NCBI RefSeq assembly: GCF_900184965.1
Contig: NZ_FXYA01000199.1
Span: 1 to 64,000 of the forward strand
Length of the DNA stretch: 64,000 nt
Direction: 5' to 3'
Source of the DNA: Akkermansia muciniphila
Lineage (GTDB): Bacteria > Verrucomicrobiota > Verrucomicrobiia > Verrucomicrobiales > Akkermansiaceae
The notes under the pieces were generated by a model, which did not search any database, was not told where the DNA came from, and worked only from the letters and a program-made list of their open reading frames with translations. Numbering within the stretch: the first letter of the stretch is position 1; the number at the start of each line of letters is the position of its first letter. The position numbers were made by a program, and so were the translations under genes. This document shows, one piece after another, positions 45,357-54,003 of this stretch.

Positions 45357-47933
45357 ATGAACGTTTTTTCACATGGCGGAGACTTAAAATCCCTGGCGGC
45401 GGAAGCCTGCCGCCCGGAACGGGATATTCTGGACTTCAGCGTCAACCTGAGGCCGGAAGGAATGCCGGAGTTCATCGCCTCAGCGCTGTGGAAGGCCATG
45501 GAAAACGCGGTACCCTACCCTTCTCCGGACATGGCGGATTTGCGTGATCTGGCGGCGGTTCATTATGGGATTCCAGCCGGCTGCTTTGCATTTGGGAACG
45601 GGGCCAATGAACTCATTCACGCCCTTCCGCGCGCATTAAACCTGAAACAGGCCGTCATTCCGGAACCCGCTTTTTCCGAATACAGGCTGGCCTGCCTGCG
45701 CCACGGCACGGATGTTCTTTCCATCCGGACGGAGGAACGGAATTCCTTCCTCCCGTCTCTTCGCCGTCTGGCGGAACAGGCAGCAAACGGAAGCGCCATT
45801 TTTCTGGCGAATCCCGCCAATCCGTCCGGTGGCCTGCTGGACGCAGAGGCCCTGCGCAGGGCCGTTCAGGGCCGCCCTGAAGTCATCTGGATCATTGATG
45901 AATCTTTCATGGATTACGCAGAAGGGACGAAATCGCTGCTCCGGGAAGCATCCCTCCTGCCCAACCTAGTGGTGCTGCGCTCCCTGACCAAGTTTTACGG
46001 CATGGCCGGCGTCCGGTGCGGTTTTTCCATCTGCGCCGCTCCACTCGCGGAGCGGCTGCGGCAATCCCTGCCCGCCTGGAACGTGAACGCCTTCGCGGCG
46101 GCGGCGGTGAGGGCCGCTCTGGAACACCCCTCTTCCTGGGCGGACAGGGAACGCGCCCGGAACCGGGAACGCCGGGATGACCTGTTCCGCAGGCTTTCCT
46201 CCCTGCCGGGTGCCGCCGTACTCCCGTCTGAGGCCAACTTCCTGCTCTTCCGCCTGGCGGGGGCGCCTCATGGCCTGGCAGCCAGGCTCCTGAAAAAATA
46301 CGGCATCGCGCTGCGCGACTGTTCCAATTATCCGGGACTGGAAACGGGCGGCTGGTTTCGCTCCGGCGTCCGCACGCCGGAGGAACACGCCCTGCTGGCA
46401 GAAGCTCTGCGCGCCGAACTGGCGGGAGACGGCCCTTCCATTATCCGTAAATCGCCCAGACCGGCCCTGATGATTCAGGGCACCTGCTCCGATGCAGGAA
46501 AAAGCGTGCTCACGGCAGCCCTGTGCCGCATTTTCCTTCAGGACGGCTACCGGGTGGCCCCGTTCAAGGCGCAGAACATGGCCCTCAACTCCGGCGTAAC
46601 TGCGCTGGGAGAGGAAATGGGCCGCGCCCAGATAGTGCAGGCCCAGGCCTGCCGCGTTGATCCGGATGCCAGAATGAACCCCATTCTTCTCAAGCCCCAT
46701 TCCAATACCGGCTCCCAGGTGATCGTGATGGGGCGGCCCGTAGGCAGCATGGACGCGCGGGAATACTTCACGGCCAAAAGGCACTTCTGGCCGGACGTAT
46801 GCAAGGCATACGATTCCCTGGCGGATGAATATGAACTCCTCTGTCTGGAAGGGGCCGGAAGCCCCGGAGAAATCAACCTGAAATCAGCAGACGTGGTCAA
46901 CATGAACATGGCCCGCTACGCGCGTGCCAGGGTTCTGCTCGCCGGGGATATTGACCGGGGCGGCGTATACGCCTCCTTTCTGGGAACGTGGATGACATTC
47001 GCCCCATGGGAAAAAGAACTGCTGGCGGGGTTCGTGGTCAACAAATTCCGAGGAGACCCGGATCTGCTGGTCCCTGCGCACAGCTACATGCGGAACCATA
47101 CGGGCAAGCCCGTGCTGGGCGTCATCCCGATGATGCGGGACATCAACATTCCGGAAGAAGACCGCGCCACGCTGCCCCCTGGCCACGGGGAGCACGGGAA
47201 ACATGCGGATTGCCTGGATGTGGCCGTGGTCATGCCCGCCCACGTCTCCAATTTCACGGACTTCGCCCCGCTGGCGGCGGAACCGGACGTCCGGCTCCGC
47301 CAGGTGCGGACACGGGAAGAATGGGGAAATCCGGACCTGGTCATCCTGCCCGGCACTAAAAGCGTGGCGGCGGATCTGGCCTCCCTCCGTTCCGCCGGGC
47401 TGGAAGACCTCATCCGCCGTCATGCCGGAAAAGGAAAATGGATTCTGGGCGTCTGCGGGGGGCTGCAAATGCTGGGAACGGACATTCTGGACCCGCTGCA
47501 CATGGAATCCCCGGAGGAGCGCACGCCGGGGCTGGGGCTGCTGGAACTTTCCACCACCTTCGCCGCCGCCAAAACCCTGCTCAACGTGCGCCGGGCAAGC
47601 ACGCCGCTGGCCCCTCCCGCCGCAGGCTATGAAATCCACCACGGCGTCACCAGCCACAAAGAATCCAGCCCTCCCGTCATGTTCCGGGAAGACGGTTCCC
47701 CCTGCGGCTACGGCAAAGGCCGCATCTGGGCCACGTACCTGCACGGCATGCTGGACGGAGACCAATTCCGCCGCGCGTTCATCAACATGGTCAGGAAAGA
47801 TTCGGGGCTGAAGGCCAACCCAGCCCTGCACACCGCTTATGACCTGGACGGAGCGCTGGACCGTCTGGCGGAGGTAGTCCGGAAACATCTGGATCTGAAA
47901 ACCATTTACCGAGCTCTCCAACTGAAACGCTGA
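45357..47933 (+). CDS. cobD-cobQ: Fused threonine-phosphate decarboxylase and cobyric acid synthase
   Basis: 858 residues from the ATG at 45357. Residues 1-355 are a PLP aminotransferase-fold L-threonine-O-3-phosphate decarboxylase (CobD of Salmonella; CobC-type name in others): FSHGGDLKS start, FGNGANELIHALPRAL, LANPANPSGGLLD, IDESFMDYAEG and SLTKFYGMAGVRCGF with the PLP Lys212. Residues 370-858 are cobyric acid synthase: QGTCSDAGKSVLTAALCR (375 on), the GSPGEINLKSADVVNM region, and a glutamine amidotransferase domain with GVCGGLQMLG (Cys700), YEIHHG and TYLHGMLD. It makes (R)-1-aminopropan-2-ol phosphate and adds the amide groups. A fusion of these two is unusual. First gene of the operon. 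Confidence 0.92.
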   Translation: MNVFSHGGDLKSLAAEACRPERDILDFSVNLRPEGMPEFIASALWKAMENAVPYPSPDMADLRDLAAVHYGIPAGCFAFGNGANELIHALPRALNLKQAVIPEPAFSEYRLACLRHGTDVLSIRTEERNSFLPSLRRLAEQAANGSAIFLANPANPSGGLLDAEALRRAVQGRPEVIWIIDESFMDYAEGTKSLLREASLLPNLVVLRSLTKFYGMAGVRCGFSICAAPLAERLRQSLPAWNVNAFAAAAVRAALEHPSSWADRERARNRERRDDLFRRLSSLPGAAVLPSEANFLLFRLAGAPHGLAARLLKKYGIALRDCSNYPGLETGGWFRSGVRTPEEHALLAEALRAELAGDGPSIIRKSPRPALMIQGTCSDAGKSVLTAALCRIFLQDGYRVAPFKAQNMALNSGVTALGEEMGRAQIVQAQACRVDPDARMNPILLKPHSNTGSQVIVMGRPVGSMDAREYFTAKRHFWPDVCKAYDSLADEYELLCLEGAGSPGEINLKSADVVNMNMARYARARVLLAGDIDRGGVYASFLGTWMTFAPWEKELLAGFVVNKFRGDPDLLVPAHSYMRNHTGKPVLGVIPMMRDINIPEEDRATLPPGHGEHGKHADCLDVAVVMPAHVSNFTDFAPLAAEPDVRLRQVRTREEWGNPDLVILPGTKSVAADLASLRSAGLEDLIRRHAGKGKWILGVCGGLQMLGTDILDPLHMESPEERTPGLGLLELSTTFAAAKTLLNVRRASTPLAPPAAGYEIHHGVTSHKESSPPVMFREDGSPCGYGKGRIWATYLHGMLDGDQFRRAFINMVRKDSGLKANPALHTAYDLDGALDRLAEVVRKHLDLKTIYRALQLKR

Positions 47934-47936
47934 CCC

Positions 47937-48920
47937 ATGTTCCCGTGCCCGTTCATCCTGCCTGCGGCCTTCCTGCTGGATATTCTGGCGGGAGAACCGC
48001 CCAACAGGCGCCATCCCGTCTGTCTGATCGGCCGGTGCGCGCGCCGCATGGAAACACTGGCGAGGCAGAGGTGGGGAGGAACTTTTCATGCGGGAATGGC
48101 GGCGGCGCTGGCAACCTGTATCCCTGCATGGTTCGGATGCGCGGCGCTCTTCCTCCCCTTTTCCTTATTATCCTCCCTCCGTGCATCCTGGATTCCGTCC
48201 GTTCTGGTCATTTACATCTGCATGGCCCCGCGCAGCCTGGCCGAGCATGCCCGGAACGTGGAAAACGCCCTGCGCAACGGGAATGATGGAGAAGCCCGGC
48301 GCTCCGTCTCCATGATCGTGGGGCGGGATACGGAACGGCTGGACCGTCACGGCATGGCCAGAGCTGCCATTGAAAGCGTGGCGGAAAATCTGACGGACGG
48401 CGTCTTTTCCACCTTGTTCTGGGCCGCCGCAGGCAGCCTAGCTGGGGGCTTCTTCGGCGCGGCCTTTGCCGCGCTGACGCACCGCGTTTTCAATATTCTG
48501 GACGCCATGTGGGGAAAAAAGAACGACCGGTACAGACACTTCGGCACCTTTGCCGCACGCACGGACGATGCTCTCAATTTCCTACCCGCCCGCCTCATCC
48601 TGCCGTGCATTTCCCTGGCGGCCCTCTTCGTGAAGAAAACTTCCGCCCGGAGGGCGCTCACCACGGGCTGGGCCTTCCGCCGCGCCCATGCCAGCCCCAA
48701 TTCCGCCTGGAGCGAGGCGGCTTTCGCGGGCGCGCTGGGCCTCCGCATCGGCGGCCCGGTCTCCTACAAGGGAATTCCTGCGGACTACCCGTGGATAGGA
48801 ACCGGGCGCACGGAAGCTACCGTCAGCGACCTGGCCCTGGCCATACGCCTCATGTGGATGACCGCCGCCGCGGGCACGGTGCTCTTCACCCTCATCCTCT
48901 TCTTTATTCCCTACTTCTGA
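47937..48920 (+). CDS. cbiB: Adenosylcobinamide-phosphate synthase
   Basis: 327 residues, four or five TM helices. Family features: LDILAGEPPNRRHPVCLIGR at the start, SLAEHARNVENALR, the AIESVAENLTDGVFSTLFW motif, AMWGKKNDRYRHFG and LNFLPARL. It joins cobyric acid to aminopropanol phosphate in the inner membrane, giving (adenosyl)cobinamide phosphate. It starts 3 bases after the fused gene, so co-translation is likely. Confidence 0.93.
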   Translation: MFPCPFILPAAFLLDILAGEPPNRRHPVCLIGRCARRMETLARQRWGGTFHAGMAAALATCIPAWFGCAALFLPFSLLSSLRASWIPSVLVIYICMAPRSLAEHARNVENALRNGNDGEARRSVSMIVGRDTERLDRHGMARAAIESVAENLTDGVFSTLFWAAAGSLAGGFFGAAFAALTHRVFNILDAMWGKKNDRYRHFGTFAARTDDALNFLPARLILPCISLAALFVKKTSARRALTTGWAFRRAHASPNSAWSEAAFAGALGLRIGGPVSYKGIPADYPWIGTGRTEATVSDLALAIRLMWMTAAAGTVLFTLILFFIPYF

Positions 48921-48925
48921 CCATT

Positions 48926-49966
48926 ATGAACAAACTGCATATTCCCCCGCTGGACGAACAGGCTGCAAAAGCCGCCCTGGATCATCAGAAAATACTGGCC
49001 AAGCCCCCCCTCGCCCTGGGGAAGCTGGAACCCGTAGCCATCCGGATTGCCGCCATGACCGGCAACCCCGCGCCGCGCCTGAAAGACAAGGCTGTGGTCC
49101 TCTTCGCCGCGGACCACCACATAGCCGACCACGGCCTCAGCCTGACGTCCACGGACGTCACTTACATCCAGACCCGCAACTTCCTTCAGGGCGGGGGCAC
49201 CATCAACGCCTTCACGCGCAACGCGGGAGCCCGGCTCTCCGTGGTGGACGTGGGCGTGAATTACGACTTCGGCGATCTGCCGGGGCTGGTGAAAAGAAAA
49301 GTCATGCACGGCGCCAACGACTTCAGCAGGGGACCGGCCATGGCAAGGGAACAGGCGATGGAATGCCTGCAAGTGGGCATTGACATGGCCCGTGAAGAAA
49401 AAAGCAAAGGGCTGGACATCGTGGCCGCCGGAGAAATGGGCATCGGCAATACGACGCCCTCCTCCGCCATCGTGGCCGTGCTCACGGGAACCCCGGTGGA
49501 AACCGTGACGGGACGCGGTTCCGGCGTCAAGGGGGAAGTCATCCGCAAAAAAATAGAGCTCATTGAACAGGGTATCGCCTTGAACAAACCTGACCCCTCC
49601 GACGCCATCGATGTGCTGGCGAAAGTGGGAGGACCGGAAATAGGAGCCATGGCCGGACTGATGCTGGGCGCGGCCTCCCTGCGCGTCCCCATCGTCATTG
49701 ACGGCTTCATCGCCGGGGCGGCGGCGGCCATCGCCCAGGGCATCCGCCCGGAAGCGGCGCAATACTTCATCGGCTCCCACAACTCCGCGGAACCTGGGCA
49801 TCAGCTCATTATGGACCACATCGGCGTCACCATGTACATGGACCTGGGCCTCTGCCTGGGGGAAGGCACGGGGGCTGCCCTGTTCTTTCCTCTGCTGGAC
49901 GCCGCCACGCGCGTGCTGTCTGAAATGAAAACCCTGCCGGAGCTGGACATTACCGTTCCGCGCTGA
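48926..49966 (+). CDS. cobT: Nicotinate-nucleotide:dimethylbenzimidazole phosphoribosyltransferase
   Basis: 346 residues from the ATG at 48926 (5 bases after cbiB stop). CobT hallmarks: AADHHIADHGLS, GGTINAFTRNAGA, AGEMGIGNTTPSSAI, the GRGSGV loop, and GSHNSAEPGHQLIMDHIGV toward the C terminus, which contains the catalytic Glu region. It activates the lower-ligand base to alpha-ribazole phosphate. The choice of base will determine which cobamide the organism builds. Confidence 0.95.
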   Translation: MNKLHIPPLDEQAAKAALDHQKILAKPPLALGKLEPVAIRIAAMTGNPAPRLKDKAVVLFAADHHIADHGLSLTSTDVTYIQTRNFLQGGGTINAFTRNAGARLSVVDVGVNYDFGDLPGLVKRKVMHGANDFSRGPAMAREQAMECLQVGIDMAREEKSKGLDIVAAGEMGIGNTTPSSAIVAVLTGTPVETVTGRGSGVKGEVIRKKIELIEQGIALNKPDPSDAIDVLAKVGGPEIGAMAGLMLGAASLRVPIVIDGFIAGAAAAIAQGIRPEAAQYFIGSHNSAEPGHQLIMDHIGVTMYMDLGLCLGEGTGAALFFPLLDAATRVLSEMKTLPELDITVPR

Positions 49967-49985
49967 CCCCAGCTTCCCCGTATTT

Positions 49986-50726
49986 ATGACTGTCATCACC
50001 ACCATCCGCTCCGCCTTCGGCTTTCTGACCCGGCTTCCGGTAGGACCGTGGCCGCTGCAAAACGACCTGAACGGCATCTCCGCATGGCTCCCGCTGGTCG
50101 GACTCGTCGTGGGAGGGCTGGCGGGCGTCCTGACCTGGGCGGCCACCCTGCTCTTTCCCCCCCTGGTCTGCGGCGTCATCGGCTGCGCCTGCTGGGTAGC
50201 CGTCACGGGCGGACTGCATCTGGACGGAGTGGCGGACTGCGGGGACGGACTGCCCGTGGAAGTGCCGAGGGAACGCCGGCTGGAAATCATGAAAGACTCC
50301 CGCCTGGGAACCTTCGGCGGCACGGCTCTGTTCTTCAACCTGGCATTCAAGGGAGCCGCTCTGGCGGCTCTGGCGGCCTGCGATTCCCGGGAACTTCTGC
50401 TCACGGCGTGCGCTCTTGCAGGATTGCTGGCCCGCAGCCAGATCTTCATCGCCATGCGCTTTCCGGGCGCGCGCCCCGGCGGCATGGGGGAAGCTTTCAA
50501 GCAGGGGACACGCCCCGTTCACGCCCTGATAGCCGCCGCCGTCACCCTGGCTGCCTGTGCGCTGGCAGGATGGCACGGACTGTACGCCCTGCTCGCCGCC
50601 CTGGCCGGTTCCACGGCGTTGCTCCTGTATGCCCGCCGCCGCCTGGGCGGCGTCACCGGGGATGTGTTCGGCTGTACCGTGGAATGCACGGAATGGATCG
50701 TCCTGCTCACCTTCTGCACCTTATGA
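49986..50726 (+). CDS. cobS: Adenosylcobinamide-GDP ribazoletransferase
   Basis: 246 residues, integral membrane. Starts IRSAFGFLTRLPVGPWP; the metal/phosphate motif GLHLDGVADCGDG, then RRLEIMKDSRLGTFG, near residues 78-105. It couples alpha-ribazole (phosphate) with adenosylcobinamide-GDP to complete the cobamide. Its stop overlaps the ATG of the next gene (ATGA). Confidence 0.95.
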   Translation: MTVITTIRSAFGFLTRLPVGPWPLQNDLNGISAWLPLVGLVVGGLAGVLTWAATLLFPPLVCGVIGCACWVAVTGGLHLDGVADCGDGLPVEVPRERRLEIMKDSRLGTFGGTALFFNLAFKGAALAALAACDSRELLLTACALAGLLARSQIFIAMRFPGARPGGMGEAFKQGTRPVHALIAAAVTLAACALAGWHGLYALLAALAGSTALLLYARRRLGGVTGDVFGCTVECTEWIVLLTFCTL

Positions 50727-51538
50727 AAACTCCGCACAAATGCCGCGTTCCTGGCCTCAACATCGGCTGCACCTCCTTCATCATCCCGGACTACTACGTG
50801 CCCGCCATCAGGGAATGCGTCCATTACGCGGATGATGTCGCCCTGCTCCTGCTGGAAGCCGGAGACTGCGGCAAAGAACTCATTACTCCTGCGGAAATAC
50901 GGGAACTGGCCGGCATCGCCGCTGATGCCGGGGTCAAATGGAACGTCCACCTGCCCACGGACGGCGGTTTCGCCACGGAAGAATCAAGCCGCCGCTATAC
51001 GGAAAACATCATCCGCGCCATTGACCTGACACGGGAACTGGAACCCCACACGTGGGTCATGCACGTGGTTACGGACCATATTCCCGGCCCGGACATGCGC
51101 CCCCACCTTACGGAGCGTGAAACGGAACGCATCCTCCGCAGCCTGGAGCAAATAACGCCCCATTTGCCCGCTCCGGAATGCCTGGCCCTGGAAAATCTGG
51201 AACGCCACCCGACCGACTACCTGGACAAACTGGTCTCCGCCACTCCCCATTCCCGCTGCTTTGACATAGGCCATGTCTGGAAGGAAGGTCTGCGGCCGGA
51301 AAAACTGCTGCCGCTCTGGCTGCCGGACATACGCATGTGCCACCTGCACGGGCTGGAAAAAAGGGACCACAAATCCCTGCACCACATGCCCCCCGCCACG
51401 CTGGACGCCATCCTGCACCCCATGTGGGATATCCGATTCTCCCCCCCCATTACCCTGGAAGTCTTCAGCCTGGACGACTTTCTGAACTCCCACCAGGCCA
51501 TGCTGGAATCCCATGAACGCTACATCACCAAACACTGA
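50723..51538 (+). CDS. cbiR: CbiR-type cobamide remodelling hydrolase
   Basis: 271 residues from the ATG at 50723. A TIM barrel of the AP endonuclease 2/EndoIV-like superfamily: WNVHLPTDGGF, WVMHVVTDH, CLALENLE, SRCFDIGHVWKEG, MCHLHGLEKRDHKSLH, and a last ITLEVFSLDDFL strand with Glu. These His, Glu and Asp positions would bind a metal. In A. muciniphila CbiR removes the lower ligand of imported cobamides to cobinamide phosphate for reassembly. The enzyme is assigned by fold plus context between cobS and cobU; sugar isomerase-like activities are the alternative. Overlap of 4 bases with cobS. Confidence 0.88.
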   Translation: MKTPHKCRVPGLNIGCTSFIIPDYYVPAIRECVHYADDVALLLLEAGDCGKELITPAEIRELAGIAADAGVKWNVHLPTDGGFATEESSRRYTENIIRAIDLTRELEPHTWVMHVVTDHIPGPDMRPHLTERETERILRSLEQITPHLPAPECLALENLERHPTDYLDKLVSATPHSRCFDIGHVWKEGLRPEKLLPLWLPDIRMCHLHGLEKRDHKSLHHMPPATLDAILHPMWDIRFSPPITLEVFSLDDFLNSHQAMLESHERYITKH

Positions 51539-51554
51539 CGCCAATACCGCACGC

Positions 51555-52103
51555 ATGACGCTCGTCCTGGGCGGCATCAGAAGCGGCAAAAGCCAATACG
51601 CTGAACAAATAGCCGCCGGATTCGGGGGAAAAATCCTGTACGTCGCCACGGCGGAAGTGTGGCCCGGGACCGGCTCCATGGAATACCGCGTGCGCAAGCA
51701 CCGGGAACGCCGTCCTGAAAGCTGGCTCACGCTGGAATGTCCCCGTCATGTAGCTTCCGCCGTCAGGGAATCCGGCTTGCTGGACCAGGTGGACGGCGTC
51801 ATTCTGGAATGCGTCACCCTGCTTGCCTCCAATACCCTGTACGCACAGAAGGACCCCACGGACTACGAACCGTTCCAGGAAGCGCTGATTGAGGAAATAG
51901 AAGCTCTGAAAAAACTCATCCGCCAATCCCCCGTGCCATGGGTGCTTGTTTCTTCTGAAACCGGCATGGGCATCAGCCAGTCAGATGCGGAAACGCGCCA
52001 TTACTGCGACGGGCTCGGCATTGCCAACCAACTCCTTGCCAGAAGCGCGGATGAAGTTTACTTCATGGTCGCGGGGCTGCCCCTGACCGTGAAAAAAGGC
52101 TGA
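51555..52103 (+). CDS. cobU: Adenosylcobinamide kinase/guanylyltransferase
   Basis: 182 residues from the ATG at 51555, which gives the standard TLVLGGIRSGKSQYAE N terminus (P-loop GGIRSGKS); an upstream in-frame ATG at 51513 overlaps cbiR by 26 bases and adds 14 polar residues. Other CobU signs: VATAEVWPG, the RHRERR-like RVRKHRERRPESW segment with the guanylylated His, ILECVTLLASN and SSETGMGISQSD. It phosphorylates adenosylcobinamide and attaches GMP, feeding CobS. Last gene of the operon. Confidence 0.92.
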   Translation: MTLVLGGIRSGKSQYAEQIAAGFGGKILYVATAEVWPGTGSMEYRVRKHRERRPESWLTLECPRHVASAVRESGLLDQVDGVILECVTLLASNTLYAQKDPTDYEPFQEALIEEIEALKKLIRQSPVPWVLVSSETGMGISQSDAETRHYCDGLGIANQLLARSADEVYFMVAGLPLTVKKG

Positions 52104-52545
52104 ACCACCCGGAGAACGATGCTCCCATTGGTCAGGAAAAGAAAATGCCGGACATGAAGCGTATCATCACCCTGTGCCATGTTGGCATCGCTTTCATCAT
52201 CCATGAAAAACGCTTCCGGGAAACTCGTGGCACAGGCAGGAACTACATGAGGAATCCGGCATCCATCCGGGACGCCATACCTTAAACGTCAACGCCGGTC
52301 TGAACCGGGCCATCTCCAAAGCCTGGAACACCGGAGCCTTTTACCGACAGGAACAGCGGAAACACGTGATCAACCAGAACGTTAACGCTGCCGTGCGCTG
52401 CTTATCTCAAACACTTATTTCCAACCGGAAACATGACGGAGAGAATCCGCGGGAAATTCCCTCCGTTTTTTCCGCGGCTCACTATATTCCACAGGAAATT
52501 CTTGACTCTCCGGCCCTCTTGCCTCTTAATTCTTTTGCCTCATGT
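52104..52545. other. Gap between cobU and tRNA-Leu, possible gene remnant
   Basis: About 440 bases. A plus-strand stretch from about 52215 to 52566 stays open and reads HTLNVNAGLNRAISKAWNTG and similar, which is protein-like but has no good start and runs into the tRNA. No family can be named; it could be an eroded gene. Confidence 0.3.
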
Positions 52546-52628
52546 GCCGTCGTGGCGGAATGGTAGACGCGCTCGACTCAAAATCGAGTTCCAAAAGAGT
52601 GTGGGTTCGAGTCCCACCGGCGGTACCA
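52546..52628 (+). tRNA. tRNA-Leu(CAA), attachment site of prophage 2
   Basis: 83 bases with encoded CCA. Acceptor GCCGTCG pairs with CGGCGGT (one G-U at the end and one inside), the anticodon stem CTCGA/TCGAG holds loop CTCAAAA (anticodon CAA), there is a long variable arm, and the T loop has GGTTCGAGTCC. The integrase of prophage 2 begins 163 bases beyond the 3' end. Confidence 0.95.
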
Positions 52629-52636
52629 ACTTCAAC

Positions 52637-52670
52637 AAAAAGACTACCTCGTTAGAGGCAGTCTTTTTTT
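52637..52670 (+). terminator. Terminator of tRNA-Leu(CAA)
   Basis: AGACTACCTC / GAGGCAGTCT (one mismatch) with loop GTTA, then TTTTTTT; 8 bases past the CCA end and on the prophage side. Confidence 0.8.
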
Positions 52671-52791
52671 ATTCTACCTATTGAATATCAAAAGAGTTAC
52701 ATCGTTTCCCCCTGTCCACAAATTCCGTCCATTTACTAGGGGAACGCTAAAATGCGTTGACGTTTTGTGTAAAAAATTGTGTAAGTAATCC

Positions 52792-54003
52792 GTGGCTATC
52801 ATCAGACATCTTCCAACGTCCCGGTTCTGGATTGCTCAATTTGCCCGCAAACTCCCTGACGGCGCGTGGAAAACTGTTTCCCGCTCCACAAAGATTCCAG
52901 TTGAACCGCCTCCCGGTTCCGAACAAACGGCCAAGGAACTACGGGAAACTGCTCAGGAGATCGCCAATACCTACGAACGCACCGCCAATCAAAAACTCAA
53001 AGCTACCCATATCCGGCGCGTACTCGCTGACCTGAGCAATGATACGCTCAGGCTTCCATCCGTGCGGGAATGGATTGAAGAGAGGCTCGCCCTCATGTCC
53101 AAATCAAAAAAAGAAGCCACCTACCGGAACTACAGAGACGCAACGCGCCTCTTTTTTGAATGGATAGAAGAAAAAGATGCTCTTCCGCTGGATTCCGTCA
53201 CATCTCTTATGATGGACGAATTTCAAAACTGGCTGAACAGCCGTTTCCGTCCGTCCACCCGAAAAAAACATTTTAGTGCCATCCGCCATTTTTTCAGCAT
53301 CGCAAAAAAATTGAACCTGCTGGACACTGACCCTTGCGAAGCGGTGACGCATCTTTCATCCCTTTCCCGCGCCGTTTCCTCAGAAGTTTCCCGCCGCCCG
53401 TTTAGCTTAGAAGAGCTTCAACTTATCCTGAACAACAGCAACGAGGAATGGCGCAGTATGATACTCACCTCCCTATATACAGGCGGCCAACGGCTGGGAG
53501 ATATTGCCTGCCTCCAATGGGATGCCGTAGATTTTGAAAAAGGCACTCTCCACTTTCGCACCCAAAAACGCGGCAAATCCCTTGTCGTCCCTTTGTGGAA
53601 CCGTTTACGCGCTTTGCTGGAAGAAAAATACCCCCACCGCATCAACGAGTACATACACCCCTCTGCGGCTCAAAAATACCAGCGCACGGGAAGATCATCC
53701 GCCCTGTCCAACGAATTCGGAAAAATCCTCTTCACCTGCGGTCTTATTGAACGCGATCCGTCTCTTGCCGGAAAACGATATAAGAAACAATATGGAACTT
53801 CTCAGGACAAAACCCGGCAAAAAAACGCCCTTTCCTTTCATAGTCTACGTTACACGGCTACCACTCTGCTTCATGAAGCGGGAGTGCCGCCCATGATTGT
53901 ACAGAAAATAGTAGGTCACGATTCAGCGAAGATCCATGAAGGATACGCCGCTTTCTCCCTGCGGGAATCGGAAGAAGCCTTCAACAAATTGCCCTCATTC
54001 TAG
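52792..54003 (+). CDS. int: Tyrosine recombinase integrase of prophage 2
   Basis: 403 residues, starting at a GTG (52792). Core-binding domain ~90-190 (YRNYRDATRLFFEW). Catalytic Arg is in YTGGQRLGDIACLQW, box II is FHSLRYTATT with HxxR intact, and the C-terminal box is VGHDSAKIHEGYAAFS with the nucleophilic Tyr. It is unrelated in detail to the integrase of prophage 1, yet both sit next to tRNA-Leu genes. The stop overlaps by 4 bases the convergent end of the nozzle-like gene. Confidence 0.93.
   Translation: MAIIRHLPTSRFWIAQFARKLPDGAWKTVSRSTKIPVEPPPGSEQTAKELRETAQEIANTYERTANQKLKATHIRRVLADLSNDTLRLPSVREWIEERLALMSKSKKEATYRNYRDATRLFFEWIEEKDALPLDSVTSLMMDEFQNWLNSRFRPSTRKKHFSAIRHFFSIAKKLNLLDTDPCEAVTHLSSLSRAVSSEVSRRPFSLEELQLILNNSNEEWRSMILTSLYTGGQRLGDIACLQWDAVDFEKGTLHFRTQKRGKSLVVPLWNRLRALLEEKYPHRINEYIHPSAAQKYQRTGRSSALSNEFGKILFTCGLIERDPSLAGKRYKKQYGTSQDKTRQKNALSFHSLRYTATTLLHEAGVPPMIVQKIVGHDSAKIHEGYAAFSLRESEEAFNKLPSF

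Noticed and set aside
48911-50500. 529-codon minus-strand frame
   Set aside because: Antisense to cobT and cobS.
50048-50722. N-terminal extension of cbiR into cobS
   Set aside because: Reads through cobS in another frame with Arg/Gly-rich content; an ATG at 50723 with ATGA coupling gives the family N terminus.
52366-52566. 66-codon plus-strand frame
   Set aside because: Ends within the tRNA-Leu gene and has no ribosome binding site; treated as remnant at most.
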